Below are positions 47,375-58,884 of a stretch of DNA of 64,000 bases, piece after piece. The notes below the pieces were generated by a model. That model had not been told where the DNA came from. It made no database searches and saw only the letters and a list, made by a program, of their open reading frames with translations. The stretch spans positions 74,761,460 through 74,825,459 of the forward strand of contig CM055317.2 in NCBI GenBank assembly GCA_029255685.2, read 5' to 3'. The DNA is from Silene conica. Lineage: Eukaryota > Streptophyta > Magnoliopsida > Caryophyllales > Caryophyllaceae. Position numbers and translations under genes: made by a program. Position 1 is the first letter of the stretch. Every line of letters begins with the position of its first letter.

Positions 47375-47709
47375 TAATTTCTATCATTTTTATTTTTTAC
47401 AATTTAATTATCGACATTGAGCTTGTAATATTTGTTTTAGATTGTATCGCTTGTGAAGAAATATTGGAATAAAGTGCTTGGTATTTGTTTCCCATGAGAA
47501 GTTTTGTATGTTGGTTTGTACCGTTTTGTCATGTTTAGTATCGAACCCTTCACAAGCCCCTTATCGGATTTGAATTGATGAGATACATATTGCGCAAATT
47601 CTTTTTCAGACGGACAATATAATTCCGTATTTTGAGATCATTTTACTCGAATTGATGAGATAGGGATGAGATAGTTATTGCGCATATATGTTTGTACTTT
47701 TTAGGCTAA

Positions 47710-48392
47710 CTAGTTTTACCCCGTGTAAAAATGCACGGGTTGCAACCTGCAATCAAGATCTTTGTTTGCTTGTCTCAAAAGGTTAACTTTTACGTAGTAC
47801 TTGGTAATAATAATTTTTTATTTAGTTTTACATTTTTTAGCATAAAGATATTGATATAAATTTTATTCAAAAAAAACTCTACGACAATGGTTGTCTATTT
47901 ATTTATTTATTTTAATAAACATAGTGAATTAAAATAAACAATGCAATTGTCGTAAGTTAGTGTATTTATAATTTTTTTAGAGATTATTGTAAATTCCCTT
48001 ATGTCCTTCTTTCATTATATTTTTAAAATTCTCAATCACATGTATATGATAGGCACTAGATTAATGTATCTACAATTTACAATTTTTTTGTTAATTTCAT
48101 ACGGTTTAGCAAACAATTATTGAACTCTAATAAAATGTACTATACTTTTTTATTTTCTTTATATCTTTAATAAGGAAAATGTTATAGAACTATAAAAGTA
48201 AAAATTTATGTCCTTGGTCACAAAATTAAAAAACTTGAAATAGTATGAGTTTGTGAGAAAAAAATGATAGTAATATTGCATTTAATTATTTTCAAGCTGG
48301 TCCACCACATGCCATTAGCCAATAAGGTTTAGGTATTGTAAAAATGACGTGGATTAATGTGGATGATTTAAATGTTTCTATTTTAATATAGA
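47710..48392 (-). mobile_element. Non-autonomous Helitron
   Basis: On the minus strand it starts TCTATATTAAAATAGAAAC, has a CCACGTCATTT block, and ends with a CCCGTGCATTTTTACACGGG-type stem, a spacer and CTAG (47710-47713). Flanking bases are A and T. No coding. Confidence 0.72.
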
Positions 48393-49460
48393 TAAGCTTC
48401 TTTCGAGTTTGAGTGAATATTAATAATCCATCTTACTCAAAAAATTATACTAACAAGACCATTTTGCCAGTAAAGAAATCGGTTGTATACTTTAAGAAGA
48501 AAATTTAATTATTTATGTTAGGATATATTAGTTAGCATAATATTTGTCTAATATCTCGTGTATTCGTTATCTAGATTAGTTGTTATTCCCCTAACTTTAT
48601 GAGATTTGTTTGGTAACAATGCAGAGGTGTTAAAATTACAGTGGTATGCTTCACTGTTCTCGTGGCTTAACCGTTTTAAATCTAGACTAAATTGAATGGT
48701 TTACGATGAAAAAAATGCATGAAAAGTCAAGAAGAGATTCTTCAACAAGCATATCTCAATACTAAATGGCAAAACAGTACAAAATTTTGCTACCTATGAT
48801 CAACAGTTCAACACACTCATACTAAAACTGCACAATCATAGGAAGGGACATAAGACAGCTAACAAAGAAAGCCAGCACTGAAAAAGTCGTAAAACAGTGC
48901 ACACAAATTTCATCGGTGTGTTAGCCAAATTGTAAGGTTCTAGGCAATTACAATCAATAACAACAAAATTAAGAACATCAAAAACCATACAGCATAGGCA
49001 ATTACAAACATCAATGCCAAGTAGCATAGGCAATTACAAACAACAACAAAATTAAGAATATCAAACCCTAAATCTCAGATAAATACAACCCTAAATCGAA
49101 CAAAGTAAAAATATGTAAAATTGAAATAATTAGATTCGAAATACCTTGATTGATTCTGGAAGATAGGCTGGCGACGAGCAAATCGCGGTCGTTGAAAGGT
49201 GAGAGCGAAAGTTGGCGGCCAATGGCGAACGAAGTTTTTTGTTCAGCTATTAGCTATGGAGAATGGTGAATGACTACAACCAATAGGGAGAGGTTTGACC
49301 CAGGCGCTAGTGGTGGTCATCGGCAGCAGTGGTGAGTAGTATATAGAGTTAGGGTTGATAGCGTGAAAATCATGTAGGTTGGGGTAAAACAGAAAGAGTG
49401 AATATGACTACGGAAGGATGATTGGTTTTAAACTTGGTTTCTGAAAATTAATAGGCATCG
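48393..49460. other. AT-rich DNA, possibly CACTA interior
   Basis: No gene recognised. The last part could belong to a CACTA-like element whose right end is at 49460-49643. A 40-bp segment with GTAGCATAGGCAATTACAAA recurs at about 48980 and 49022. Confidence 0.3.
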
Positions 49461-49643
49461 GTGTTCAACTAAACCATGTTTATTAAGTTAAATTTTATAG
49501 GCATCAGTTTTAAAAATCACCTATGCATAACGAATTTTATAGGCATCAGTTTTTTCCAAAAATCAGATGTCTATAAATGGACATTAGTTTTTTTTTAAAT
49601 CAGATGTCTATTAAGGGATGTTTATTACAGTTTTTGTAGTACG
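49460..49643. mobile_element. Right end of a CACTA-like element
   Basis: Repeated TAGGCATCAG and AATCAGATGTC words lead up to TTTTTGTAGT. The layout is like the subterminal region of the inner CACTA at 22977-27147, and the sequence GATGTC is shared, so the two may be related families. I could not find the left end. Confidence 0.5.
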
Positions 49644-49644
49644 G

Positions 49645-49846
49645 AGTTATACCCATAAAATAATGGAGTAACACTCATAAAATAATGGAGTTTCACTCGT
49701 AAAACAGTAGAGTTACACTCCTAAAACAGTGGAGTTACACTCGTAAAAAATGAAGTTACACTGTACTCTTAAAATAATGGAATTATACTCATAAAACAAT
49801 GAACTTTCACTCATAAAACAATGGAGTTGCACTCATAGAACAATGA
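49645..49846. repeat. Minisatellite of about 25 bp units
   Basis: About eight imperfect copies of AATGGAGTTACACTCATAAAAC. It ends where the Helitron at 49849 begins. Confidence 0.85.
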
Positions 49847-50883
49847 AATCTATACAATATTATTAAAAGGTTGGGCAAAAAATGCCACGTTGACAATGCC
49901 ACATGGAAGAAAAAAAAGCCACGTAAATATGACATGGCATGTGATTTGGCATGACCATCATTCAATTGTAACATGGTAAATTAATTTGACATTTTTAGTA
50001 TAATAATAATAATGTCACATTCAAGATGATGTTTTAATAGGGTTAACTCTACCGCTACTTTTCCTATTTCTTATCATTATAAATTTGTATTTACTTTTAA
50101 CTCTTCATCCTCCTCTTGAATTCTTATTGAAGGTTAAAAACTATTATCTATTATTTTTTATGAGTATATTTTTAGCTTCATATCCACTTTATTTTCTTGA
50201 TTTGTAGGTTCTATTGGTAATTCAAGTCTAAATTCTTAATTTGGTTATATTTTTATAGGTTTACTTTTATGTCATGATCAAGCTTTATTGTTATGCGGTA
50301 AATTACTAACTTCCCTATACTTTTTTCAATTTTTTTATTATCATTTTTTTATGTCGGTAAAATCATTGTATTTCCCTATAACCGTTATTTTATTCATCTT
50401 CTATATTAATTTGCAGGTAATTAAGTTCATTATTATAAAGTTATTATCTTCTTTATTTATTTTGTTGTATTTTTATAGGTTTACTCTAATGTCATGACCA
50501 TGTTTTATTGTTGTGTGGTAATTTACTAAATTTCATACACTTTTTTCAATATTTTTATTATCCTTTTTTAAGTCGGTAATCATGGTGTTTCTATATAAAA
50601 CTATTAATTTTTCATCTTTTATATTAATTTGTAGGTAAATTAGCTTCATTATAAAGTTCATATAAACCAACCACAATCCTCATCATTTGTTTAACTCTTT
50701 GATTTTCATATGCGTATAATTTTCATGTTATGTTTATATATTGATTTGTTTGGTGTTTACTTTTAATATTTTGCAGGTTGTTTGAGAGATCCAAGAAAAG
50801 CCTATGTTGTATATTCGCGTTTTTTGAGAGAGTATTACTTTATTTTCTATCATTTTTTCCCTAATTGATTTATGTATGAAAAG

Positions 50884-52380
50884 CAACTTGAGTGTCATTT
50901 TTACTCAATATGACATTACTAACATACATAAAAAAACTTCAATAAGTTGATTATATTTTCAATTCCGCAATCAAAACTTATTTTTATAATTAATGGTAAA
51001 ATAAATTTAGAAAATTGAATAAAAAACCTTTTAAAATTCCACAATTTAGTTATTGAACCATTATGCAATAGCTAATTATTACAATATAACTAAAAACTAG
51101 TGTTAAACCCGTGCTAAATTGCACGGGTGTATTTTTATAAAAAATATGGCGGATAATTAATATTACCGAATAGTGTCAATAATACGTGAATATTGTGCAT
51201 TCAATTTCTATTATATTGATAATACGTTAAAATGCACATGATAATAATAATGGTATTTCCATTCTTTTATTGTTTTTTTTAAATCGATATAGATGTTATT
51301 TCAAGGTTTATTTTGTACCGTTATGTTTATGATTTGATTTCGCAAAATATATAAATTTGTACACTATTATTGGTTGTTATATTATTATGTTATTTTTACT
51401 GTTTTTTAATTTAATATTGTCGCTTTTTTTTCGATTGCAAAAATGCACGGGTATATTTAACCGATATACTTTTAAGAACATCGATATAATATATCGATAT
51501 ATTGTGTATTGTAGTTATTTATTGAAATTTTTTAACTTTACTCAATTTTGTTTTTAAATTTAGTATTGTCGCTACTTTTTTTCGATTGCAAAAATGCACC
51601 GGTATATTTAACGGGCATACACTTGCCAGAAATTAAAATTTCATGTTTATGACTTTATATAAAAAATGTTACGTAATATTTCTTAAACTACGTTATCAGG
51701 TATTTATTTAGAATTTCAGACGGTTATTTCTCAGGAAATTCATAAATGAAAATGCGGTTTAATTTATTTTAAAATTTTAATACCATAAACCGTTTTAATG
51801 TTAAAACAGTTGTGCAAATTATTAATTATCCTTAGGTATATTCAATCCCGCTATTAATCATTACGTAAAATTTACGGTTTATTTTTGTAAAATCAAAATA
51901 GTTGTGCAAATGAATTACGCAATTTTACACGAGTTTTTCGTAAAATTTCATGTTTACGAATTTATATAAAAAATGTTATGTAATATTTCTTAAACTACGA
52001 TATAATGTATATATTTAGATTTTTCAGGCGATTATTTCCTAGGAAATTAAAGAAATTGCGGGACCCACCTGAGAGAATTAAAAAAAATAAAAAAAATCAC
52101 AATTGCATTAATGACGTGGCGCGTCGAGGGCTTCTTAAATGATTCAGTAATTATATAGATAAGATACAAGTTAAGTGTCATTTTATTCCATATGGCATTG
52201 CTAACATATATTCAAATAAATAAATTAAATAAGTAGCTTGTGTTGCCGGCTCCACAATCAAAACTTACTTTCACAATTAATGATAAATTAAATTTAGAAA
52301 ATCGAATGAAAAACCTTTTAAAATTCCACAATTTACTTTTTAAATCATCATTAAATTATATATTAATCATTTCAATTATG
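50884..52380. repeat. Direct repeat of about 200 bp flanking the inner Helitron
   Basis: Sequence at 50884-51090 (GAGTGTCATTTTTACTCAATATG; AACCTTTTAAAATTCCACAATTTA) recurs at about 52170-52380 in the same orientation with modest divergence. The inner Helitron lies exactly between the copies. Confidence 0.75.
51097..52164 (-). mobile_element. Non-autonomous Helitron nested in the large Helitron
   Basis: On the minus strand it starts TCTTATCTATATAATTACTG, has a CGACGCGCCACGTCATT block, and ends with a CCCGTGCAATTTAGCACGGG stem, a spacer and CTAG (51097-51100). Flanking bases are A and T. The start matches the Helitron at 13338, so they belong to one family. No coding. Confidence 0.82.
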
Positions 52381-52609
52381 TCATTTGCATTTTCAATTCA
52401 TTTTTTCCCAACCTCCATTATTTGTCTTCTTTAATGCTTTATTATATCATTTATATTACTACTTTCTTTAGGTTGTGGTTGATGGTGTTTAAATATCAAT
52501 TTGTTAGCAAATGCATAATGTTGTGTAATTGTGATATTATACTTTTTTTTGAAAAACATACTTAAATTAATATTTTTTCGATTTATATGTTTAATCATCT
52601 CTAATATAT

Positions 52610-53800
52610 ATTTTTTTATCCATGTGTTTATTAACCATCACCATATTTATGCCTATATTAAACTTAATAATAATGAAAAAATGATGCTCAAAATTCATGA
52701 ACTTTTATCTATATTTATGCATATATTAAATTTGATAATAATGAAAAAATGATACTTAAAAGTCATAAAATGCCCCTTCAATTGTTTATATATCTGAAAT
52801 GGAAGACAATATTTACAAGCCAAAAATTTTCTCATCTCTATCGTCAGTAGACATAAAATCTAATTAAAAGGGTACCTAAAACATCTAAATAATGTGACGT
52901 GACAAATTAAATATGACATGGCAAATTAATTGTGACATGACAAATGTGAATTTTTATTACAAAGCAACTAAATAAATAAATTATGGTAATAAAACTAGCC
53001 CTTAGAATCCATTTTTTTTATTGTTCTATATTTATGTCTATTTTAAATTTCATAATAATGAGAAAAAGATGATCAAACGTCACAAACTTAATCCATATTT
53101 ATGCCTATATTAAACTTGATAATAATGAAAGAATAATGCTCAAAATTCATGAACTTTGATCCATATTTATGCATATATTTAATTTGACAATAATGAATAA
53201 AAGTATCCTTAAAAGTCATAAAATGCACCTTCAATTGTTTATATATTTCAAATTGAAGGCAAAATTTACAAGCCAAATTTTTTCTCATCTCTATCGCCAG
53301 GAGACATAAAATCTTATTAAAATGTTACCTAAAATATCTAATTAATGTGGCGTGACAAATTAAATATGACATGGAAAATTAAATGTGACATGACAAATGT
53401 GAAAAAAAATTTTAAAAAAAAACTAACTAAATAAATTATAATAATAAAACAACCATTAAATTCCATTTTTTCATAGTTATGTCTATTTTAAATTTTATAA
53501 TAATGAAAAAAATGCTCAAAAGTCATGAATTTAATCCCTATTTATGCCTATATTAAACTTGATAATAATGAAAAAATTATGCTCAAAATTCATGAACCTT
53601 GATCCATGTTTATGAATATATTAAATTTGACAATAATGAAAAGAGATACTTAAAAGTCATAAAATGCACCTTTATATATGAAATTGAAGGCAAAATTTAC
53701 AAGCCAGTTTTTTTCTCATCTCTATCGTCAGTAGACGAATGTGTTAGTAATATTTCCTATCATTTTATTTTCATCAAGCTAAGTGTATTAAGATTTTAAA
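52610..53800. repeat. Three tandem units of about 445 bp
   Basis: Units begin near 52644, 53097 and 53539 with TATTTATGCCTATATTAAACTT and contain TAATAATGAAAAA, TTCATGAAC, TCTCATCTCTATCG and GACATGACAAATGTG. The last unit is truncated. No coding in any frame conserved across units. Confidence 0.85.
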
Positions 53801-54484
53801 TTAGTAACTAATTTTTTTTATGGAAGTTTCACTAGGTTATGAAGCGTTCATCACATTTTCACTTTCACGTATTTGTTTGTTTTGTTCTCATTTAGGAAAT
53901 CAATATTATTTGTGGTATTGAGGCAATGAGCTACTCAAAGGTAATGACACCTCTACGATTTGAATTTCTTTCCTCTTTCCTCTTTCTTTCGTTATTTATA
54001 GGGAAAAAAAACTTAAGTTAATAGCCATAATATTGCATAAAACAAATTTTAATATGTTGTTGGTTACTCCACACTAATTACTATGTTACTATTTTTATAT
54101 GTTTGATTCAGTGCACAAAGAAGACTGTAGGGAGAAATGAAATACTGTGATTACTTAAACAACTATATATTTCATACCAGTGGCGGATGCAGGATTTTGA
54201 CGTAGGGTGGGCACAAATTTTTTCGACAAAAAATTTCTTTAATTTATAACGCAATTTTTTGTTTTGAATTTTGTTCTAGAATATTATGGTATAATGTTGA
54301 AACGAAAAAAATCTCAACGGATGTTTTTAACCTTAGAGAATAAAGAATTTAATATATTATTAAGAATAACAATATATATTGGTACAAATGTTTCAATCGC
54401 ACTAATTGTCTAAAAGAATAATTTGACAAGTATGTTTAATAATGATATAATAAATTTTAATAATCAAATGAACAATTAATAGTA

Positions 54485-54550
54485 ATGGTGTAGTGGTTAA
54501 CTCGTTAGTTTAGTACCTTGAGGTTCAAGGATCAATCCTCTCAACAAGCA
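54485..54550 (+). pseudogene. tRNA-like sequence (degenerate)
   Basis: TGGTGTAGTGGTTAACTCG resembles an A box and D arm, and GGTTCAAGGATCAATCC resembles a T arm and B box at the proper distance. It does not form a convincing full cloverleaf. Confidence 0.4.
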
Positions 54551-54597
54551 ATTTTTAAGATGGCCCAAAAATATAGTTTTCTGAATAAAATGTCATT

Positions 54598-54659
54598 GGT
54601 AAGATTTAAACCTGAGTATCCTTTGCATTAGGACGATACTCTACCACTTGAGCTACAAA
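54598..54659 (-). pseudogene. tRNA-like sequence (degenerate, UGC anticodon)
   Basis: On the minus strand, TAGCTCAAGTGGTAGAGTA (A box, D arm) is followed by TCCTAATGCAAAGGA, an anticodon arm with loop AATGCAA, then CAGGTTTAAATCTTA (T arm, decayed B box). The acceptor stem is not intact. It probably derives from a tRNA gene. Confidence 0.5.
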
Positions 54660-55059
54660 GTTATTTTGATATTTGTTGACACTTATATATAATTATTTTC
54701 TGAAACTCGGGGGGAGGGCACGTGCCCACCCTTTCCCTCCCCCAGATCCGCCCCTGTTTCATACTAACTAAAGATTGACGACAACAACGTGAATGATTGA
54801 TAGTTTTTGACCACTTAGTAAATATTTTGAAATATATGGCTGAAGGTGAAAACTTTAAGATGACAACATAACACATTTTTGTGTAATATTGTTTAACAGA
54901 CGAAATATTCGGCCTAATAATGATCCAATTGTTGTTCAAGTTGCTCCTTAAAAATTCTTGGCTCCGCAATTTATTATTGAATCAGCTACAATATTTTTGG
55001 GTTGTGAAATGTCACTTTTGACATAAGATTCCCGTGAATTTCACGGGTCACAAAACTAG

Positions 55060-55830
55060 TTATTACTAAAACTCCCTCTCTCTTCTCTTTAAAAAAACCC
55101 TAGCCCCCATCAATCAAATCTGGGGCTTCCATCGACTGATCGGTGGTAAGCCCTCATAAAACTTTATTTATCATTTTTACTATGACACCTTACGAATTAA
55201 TCAATAAAAATCTCCTTTTTGGTGAGATCCGTTCGTTTGTCTCTATTTTCGGAGTTTTTTCAGTCCTGGTTATTCTAGGTTTTAGTTCTATTGAAAATAT
55301 AGATTAGAGCGTCTTGGTCGTTTCTTATATGGTTAAGATGCGGAAGATCGATTTCGTAATAGATCGTTATATGGTATTACATATGTTGTCGATTTGTTGG
55401 TTGCACTCAATTTGGTAAGATGAAATCGTTTTTCGTCAAGGCTCAAGATCTTACGACCCTTTTGTGAAAAGCTATTTGCGGCGATATGATAAAGGACGTG
55501 CTTTGAAACAATTCAAGTTTACAGATCTTTCTTTGAACAAATTTTATTTTATTTGATTTTAGTCGAGTTGTATCCAGTCAAATTACTCATATGTTGTTGT
55601 AGATGTCGTATAATTATTTATTAATGGATTGATCTTTCTTTAAAGAAAAAAAATAGAGTTACACTATTGAAACTAAAAATAAATTTATCTTACATTAGCT
55701 TCCAATCCTATTTATCTTACATTAGCTTCCAATCCTATTTATCTTACATTACCTTCCAATCCTATTTGTGAAACCAATTTAAGAAATAGTCGTTAAGAAA
55801 CACAGTCTTAACGTGCATTTGAAAGAGTTT
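55060..55830. other. Unassigned sequence after the large Helitron
   Basis: It begins with CTCTCTCTTCTCTTTAAA and AAACCCTAGCCCCCATC, like the 5' leader of a plant housekeeping gene, but no coding exon follows. A 30-bp unit, TATTTATCTTACATTAGCTTCCAATCC with variants, is repeated three times at about 55680-55765. Confidence 0.35.
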
Positions 55831-57430
55831 GATACCCATATGGGTTGCGAAGGCAATTAAGAGGCGAATAGCTTCGAGTCTGGCTACTGTGCAAACGTCT
55901 CATCAAAGTCTATGCCTTCTTGTTGGTTGTAGCCTTGAACTACAAGTCGAGCCTTATTTCTTACAATCACACCCGCGTCATCCAACATATTTCAAAATAC
56001 CCATTTTATTCCTATGACGGAACGATCTTTGGACCGATGTACTAAATAATGTCACACCTTGCTCCGTTCGAATTGATTGAGTTCTTCCTGCATAACAAGT
56101 ATCCAGTCAGGATCAGTTAAAGCAACATTGATATTAGATGGTTCTAATTCAGACGGAAATGAGTAGTGAGCACAAAAATTATTCAAGGAAGATCTAGTTT
56201 TCACTCCCTCATGAATATTGGTCAGTATGTTGTCCATTGGGTGGGAGCTTTGATGTTTCCAGCGACGTGGAACGAACGTTTCTGAATCTGTCGTGACTTG
56301 GGCAGAACTAGGATCAGTTAGCCTCTGGTCCGCATTCTCCTTCCTCCGAGTAACTTCTGGACTGTGAAAGAATTGATCGGTGTTTGCATTTAACAGCTCT
56401 CTAGTTTGTACAGTTTCTGTTGAAGTTTGAGATTTGTTTAAATTATACAGTTCACGGTTGTGTAAAGTTCCCCCTGAATTCTGCATTTCTTCCGCATTTC
56501 TTCCTTGTAATGACGAGAGCTCTTCTTCTAATTCAGGAGGTTCGTCCCTAATGAAACCAATCTCAAAATAATCATCATCCTGTAAATCAGCATTAAGAAC
56601 ATTAGTTTCATCAAAGATTACATGAACACTTTCTTCAAAGCACATAGTTCGTTTGTTGTAAACTTTATATGCCTTGCTTTCTTTAGAATATCCTATGGAA
56701 AACAGCCTCATCGCTTCTCGGATCAAATTTTCCCAAATTATTTTTTCCATTGTTATGAACAAAGCATTTTGATCCAAAGCAGCAGAAATGTGAAATGTTT
56801 GGCTTACGCCCATATAGAAGCTCATAAGGTGTTTTCTTATGGACAGATTTAATTGAAACACGGTTACGAATGTAGAGCAAGCTGTGTTCACTACTTCGGC
56901 CCAGAAGTTTCGGGGCAAGTCACTGCAAAGAAGCATTGTTCTTGACATCTCCTGGCCTCTAAGGTTCTATTCATTCATTCCACAACCCCGTTTTGTTGGG
57001 GTGTTGAGAAATTTTGGTCAATTCCATTTTCCCTGCAGAAAAATATAAAAGAGTCATTTTCAAATTCTCTGTCATAATCTGTTCTAATGGAAATTAACTT
57101 ATGTCCCAGTTTGTTTTGGAGTCTCTTTTTCAAAACATAAAATTCTTCAAAAGCCTCACTTTTAGCATGTAAAAACAGATTCCAAACAAATCGAGAATAG
57201 TCATCCACTATAACAAACACATAAAGACTTCCACCACGACTTCTAATTCTCATTGGTTCACACAAATCCATATAAATGAGCTCTAGAGGCCGTGAAGTAC
57301 GAACTACCCTTTTTGGTTTAAAAGAACTTCGGACATGTTTGCATCTAGCGCAAACATCACAAACTCCTTCAATTTCAAATTTAATTGTAGGTAAGTCATC
57401 CACAAAATCAAGTTTGTGAAGCTTGTTCAT
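55830..57430 (-). mobile_element. Old Copia fragment (integrase to RT start)
   Basis: On the minus strand: a zinc-binding integrase portion (CDVCARCKHVRSSF), an integrase core (IYMDLCEPM; FVIVDDYSRFVW; NFSTPQQNGVVE), a C-terminal integrase region (TPYELLYGRKP), and the start of a reverse transcriptase ([17 protein letters not shown]). No LTRs are visible. It is broken, with several interruptions, and looks much older than the element at 38078-43069. Confidence 0.85.
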
Positions 57431-58258
57431 AGAAGAGAAAATTTATAATTATGTTAATATTTTAGTATATAGAAGGGGACATTCTTGTCGAAATGGTTAA
57501 AAAAAATGGTTGGTGACGAAATGGGTAGGAAAAACTAACGTGTGAGGTGACAAAATCCAATGAGTGGATTATACCACCATATTTATACAATTGACTGTAC
57601 ATATTTTGAGCTTATATTAGAAATTTTGAGCTTTAGTGGAAATAATATGAGCTAAATTGTAAAGTTAAGAAACTCCTTTACAAAATATCGATCTTAGAAA
57701 GTTATTATACAATTAAAACACAATACATATAACTTCAACTATATTTTAATTTTAATATAAAAAACTAAAATATAACTCAAAATAGTTTAAAAGATCAACA
57801 AATATATATACATCAGGTCAATTAAATGTATCATGGTTATACAATGCTCTTATACATCTGATTGTATAATACTTTTTGTAGACAAACTCCCACGTCTTAT
57901 GGTTTAGTTAAGAATATTGTCATTCTAAAAGTGACTTAGACTCTATTTTTTCTGACATAATTTTAGTTTTGTTTAGTTGTATTCCGTTAATTAATCAATT
58001 ATATTTAATTAATTTATTCACAAAATTAAGATTTAATTCAACTATATTAACTCCACCTCAATTTCACTCAATTTAGTTTAGTTAAACTCTACCGTATTTA
58101 ATTCAATTCATCCCGTTTCAACCGAAAAGAACATGAGATGATTACTGGTCGAAAATATGTGAGGTAGCTGAAGAATTAGAAAAAAACAATAATAAAAAGA
58201 AGAGGTTGCAAGAAGATGGAGAAACACTACTCGTTGTTGACTTAGGTTGTTGCGAGTG
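57431..58258. other. Intergenic DNA upstream of the second peptide gene
   Basis: AT-rich, no element or gene recognised. It probably includes the promoter of the peptide gene at 58388. Confidence 0.35.
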
Positions 58259-58267
58259 ATATAAATA
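58259..58267 (+). promoter_or_regulatory. Possible TATA box of the second peptide gene
   Basis: ATATAAATA lies about 125 bp before the ATG. A second candidate, ATATAAATATATTA, lies only about 50 bp before the ATG (58339), which would leave a very short leader. Confidence 0.4.
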
Positions 58268-58387
58268 CGGGAAAAATGAAAGCACAAAATACAAAAGTAT
58301 TACCCAATAAATAACAACTCCAGCCACAAATTGAAGCAATATAAATATATTATATTTAGTATAGTTACTAGTTTACTACTAAAGAAG

Positions 58388-58582
58388 ATGGCTAAGGTTT
58401 CTCAATATTTGTTGGTGTTTGTTATCGTCATTCTCGCGGTAACAACTCCGGCAACTTTGGGTGCTCGCTCATTAGTGGACTTGAACGACGTGGTCACTCA
58501 AGTCTCTGATATTGTTGTTGTAGACCTAGATACGGATGCAGGAGACGCTACTAACGTTGATGTTCGGGGTGATATGAATTGA
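58388..58582 (+). CDS. Small secreted peptide, 64 aa (paralogue)
   Basis: I start at MAKVSQYLLVFVIVILAV, because it aligns with the start of the paralogue at 45100; a longer in-frame start at 58331 would add residues that spoil the signal peptide. Likely signal cleavage is after ATLG (about residue 25). The mature part of about 39 residues (ARSLVDLNDVVTQV to VRGDMN) is strongly acidic and cysteine-free. Similarity to the paralogue is high in the signal peptide and low in the mature part, apart from an early R-x-L-x-(D/E) pattern. The function is unknown. Confidence 0.7.
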   Translation: MAKVSQYLLVFVIVILAVTTPATLGARSLVDLNDVVTQVSDIVVVDLDTDAGDATNVDVRGDMN

Positions 58583-58884
58583 TATGGATACCGTGCTAGG
58601 CGGGGGCGGAGGCAATTGAATGGTTTTCAGATTATTGTAAACTTCCTTTGTATAATCGTTTCATTTTTATGAAGTTTATGTCGCATGTCCTTCCTCGAGA
58701 TGAACTCATCGTCTGTATTATTATTGTTTGTTTTCTTTATGAAATTCTGTAATTGAAAGTGTATGACATTGCGCAAATTTGTGCAACATGTTATCGATTT
58801 ATCGAGTATGACTATTAATTCTATATCCATAATCCGCAGTCCCATTATATTTGATGTTTGTTGGGTTTAAGATATAACAACCAG

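Larger units (their letters stand above)
54178..54756. mobile_element. Non-autonomous hAT element with tRNA-like inserts
   Basis: The termini are CAGTGGCGGATGCAG and CAGATCCGCCCCTG, flanked by the exact 8-bp duplication tttcatac (54170-54177, 54757-54764). Internally it holds two tRNA-like segments. There is no transposase. The element looks fairly recent because the duplication is exact. Confidence 0.9.
49849..55059 (+). mobile_element. Large Helitron with internal repeats and nested elements
   Basis: It starts TCTATACAATATTATTAAAAGG after A49848, with an early ATGCCACGTTGACAATGCC block. It ends with a CCCGTGAATTTCACGGG stem, the spacer tcacaaaa and CTAG (55056-55059), then T. Inside lie an opposite-strand Helitron (51097-52164), a three-unit repeat (about 52610-53800) and a hAT element (54178-54756). 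No replicase or helicase coding was found. The distance between ends is large, so I allow that they could belong to two copies. Confidence 0.6.

Noticed and set aside
55060-55650. A host gene starting after the large Helitron
   Set aside because: The leader-like start (AAACCCTAGCC) is suggestive, but no coding exon or splice pattern follows.
58331-58387. A longer N-terminus for the second peptide
   Set aside because: The start at 58388 aligns with the paralogue and gives a clean signal peptide; the extension does neither.
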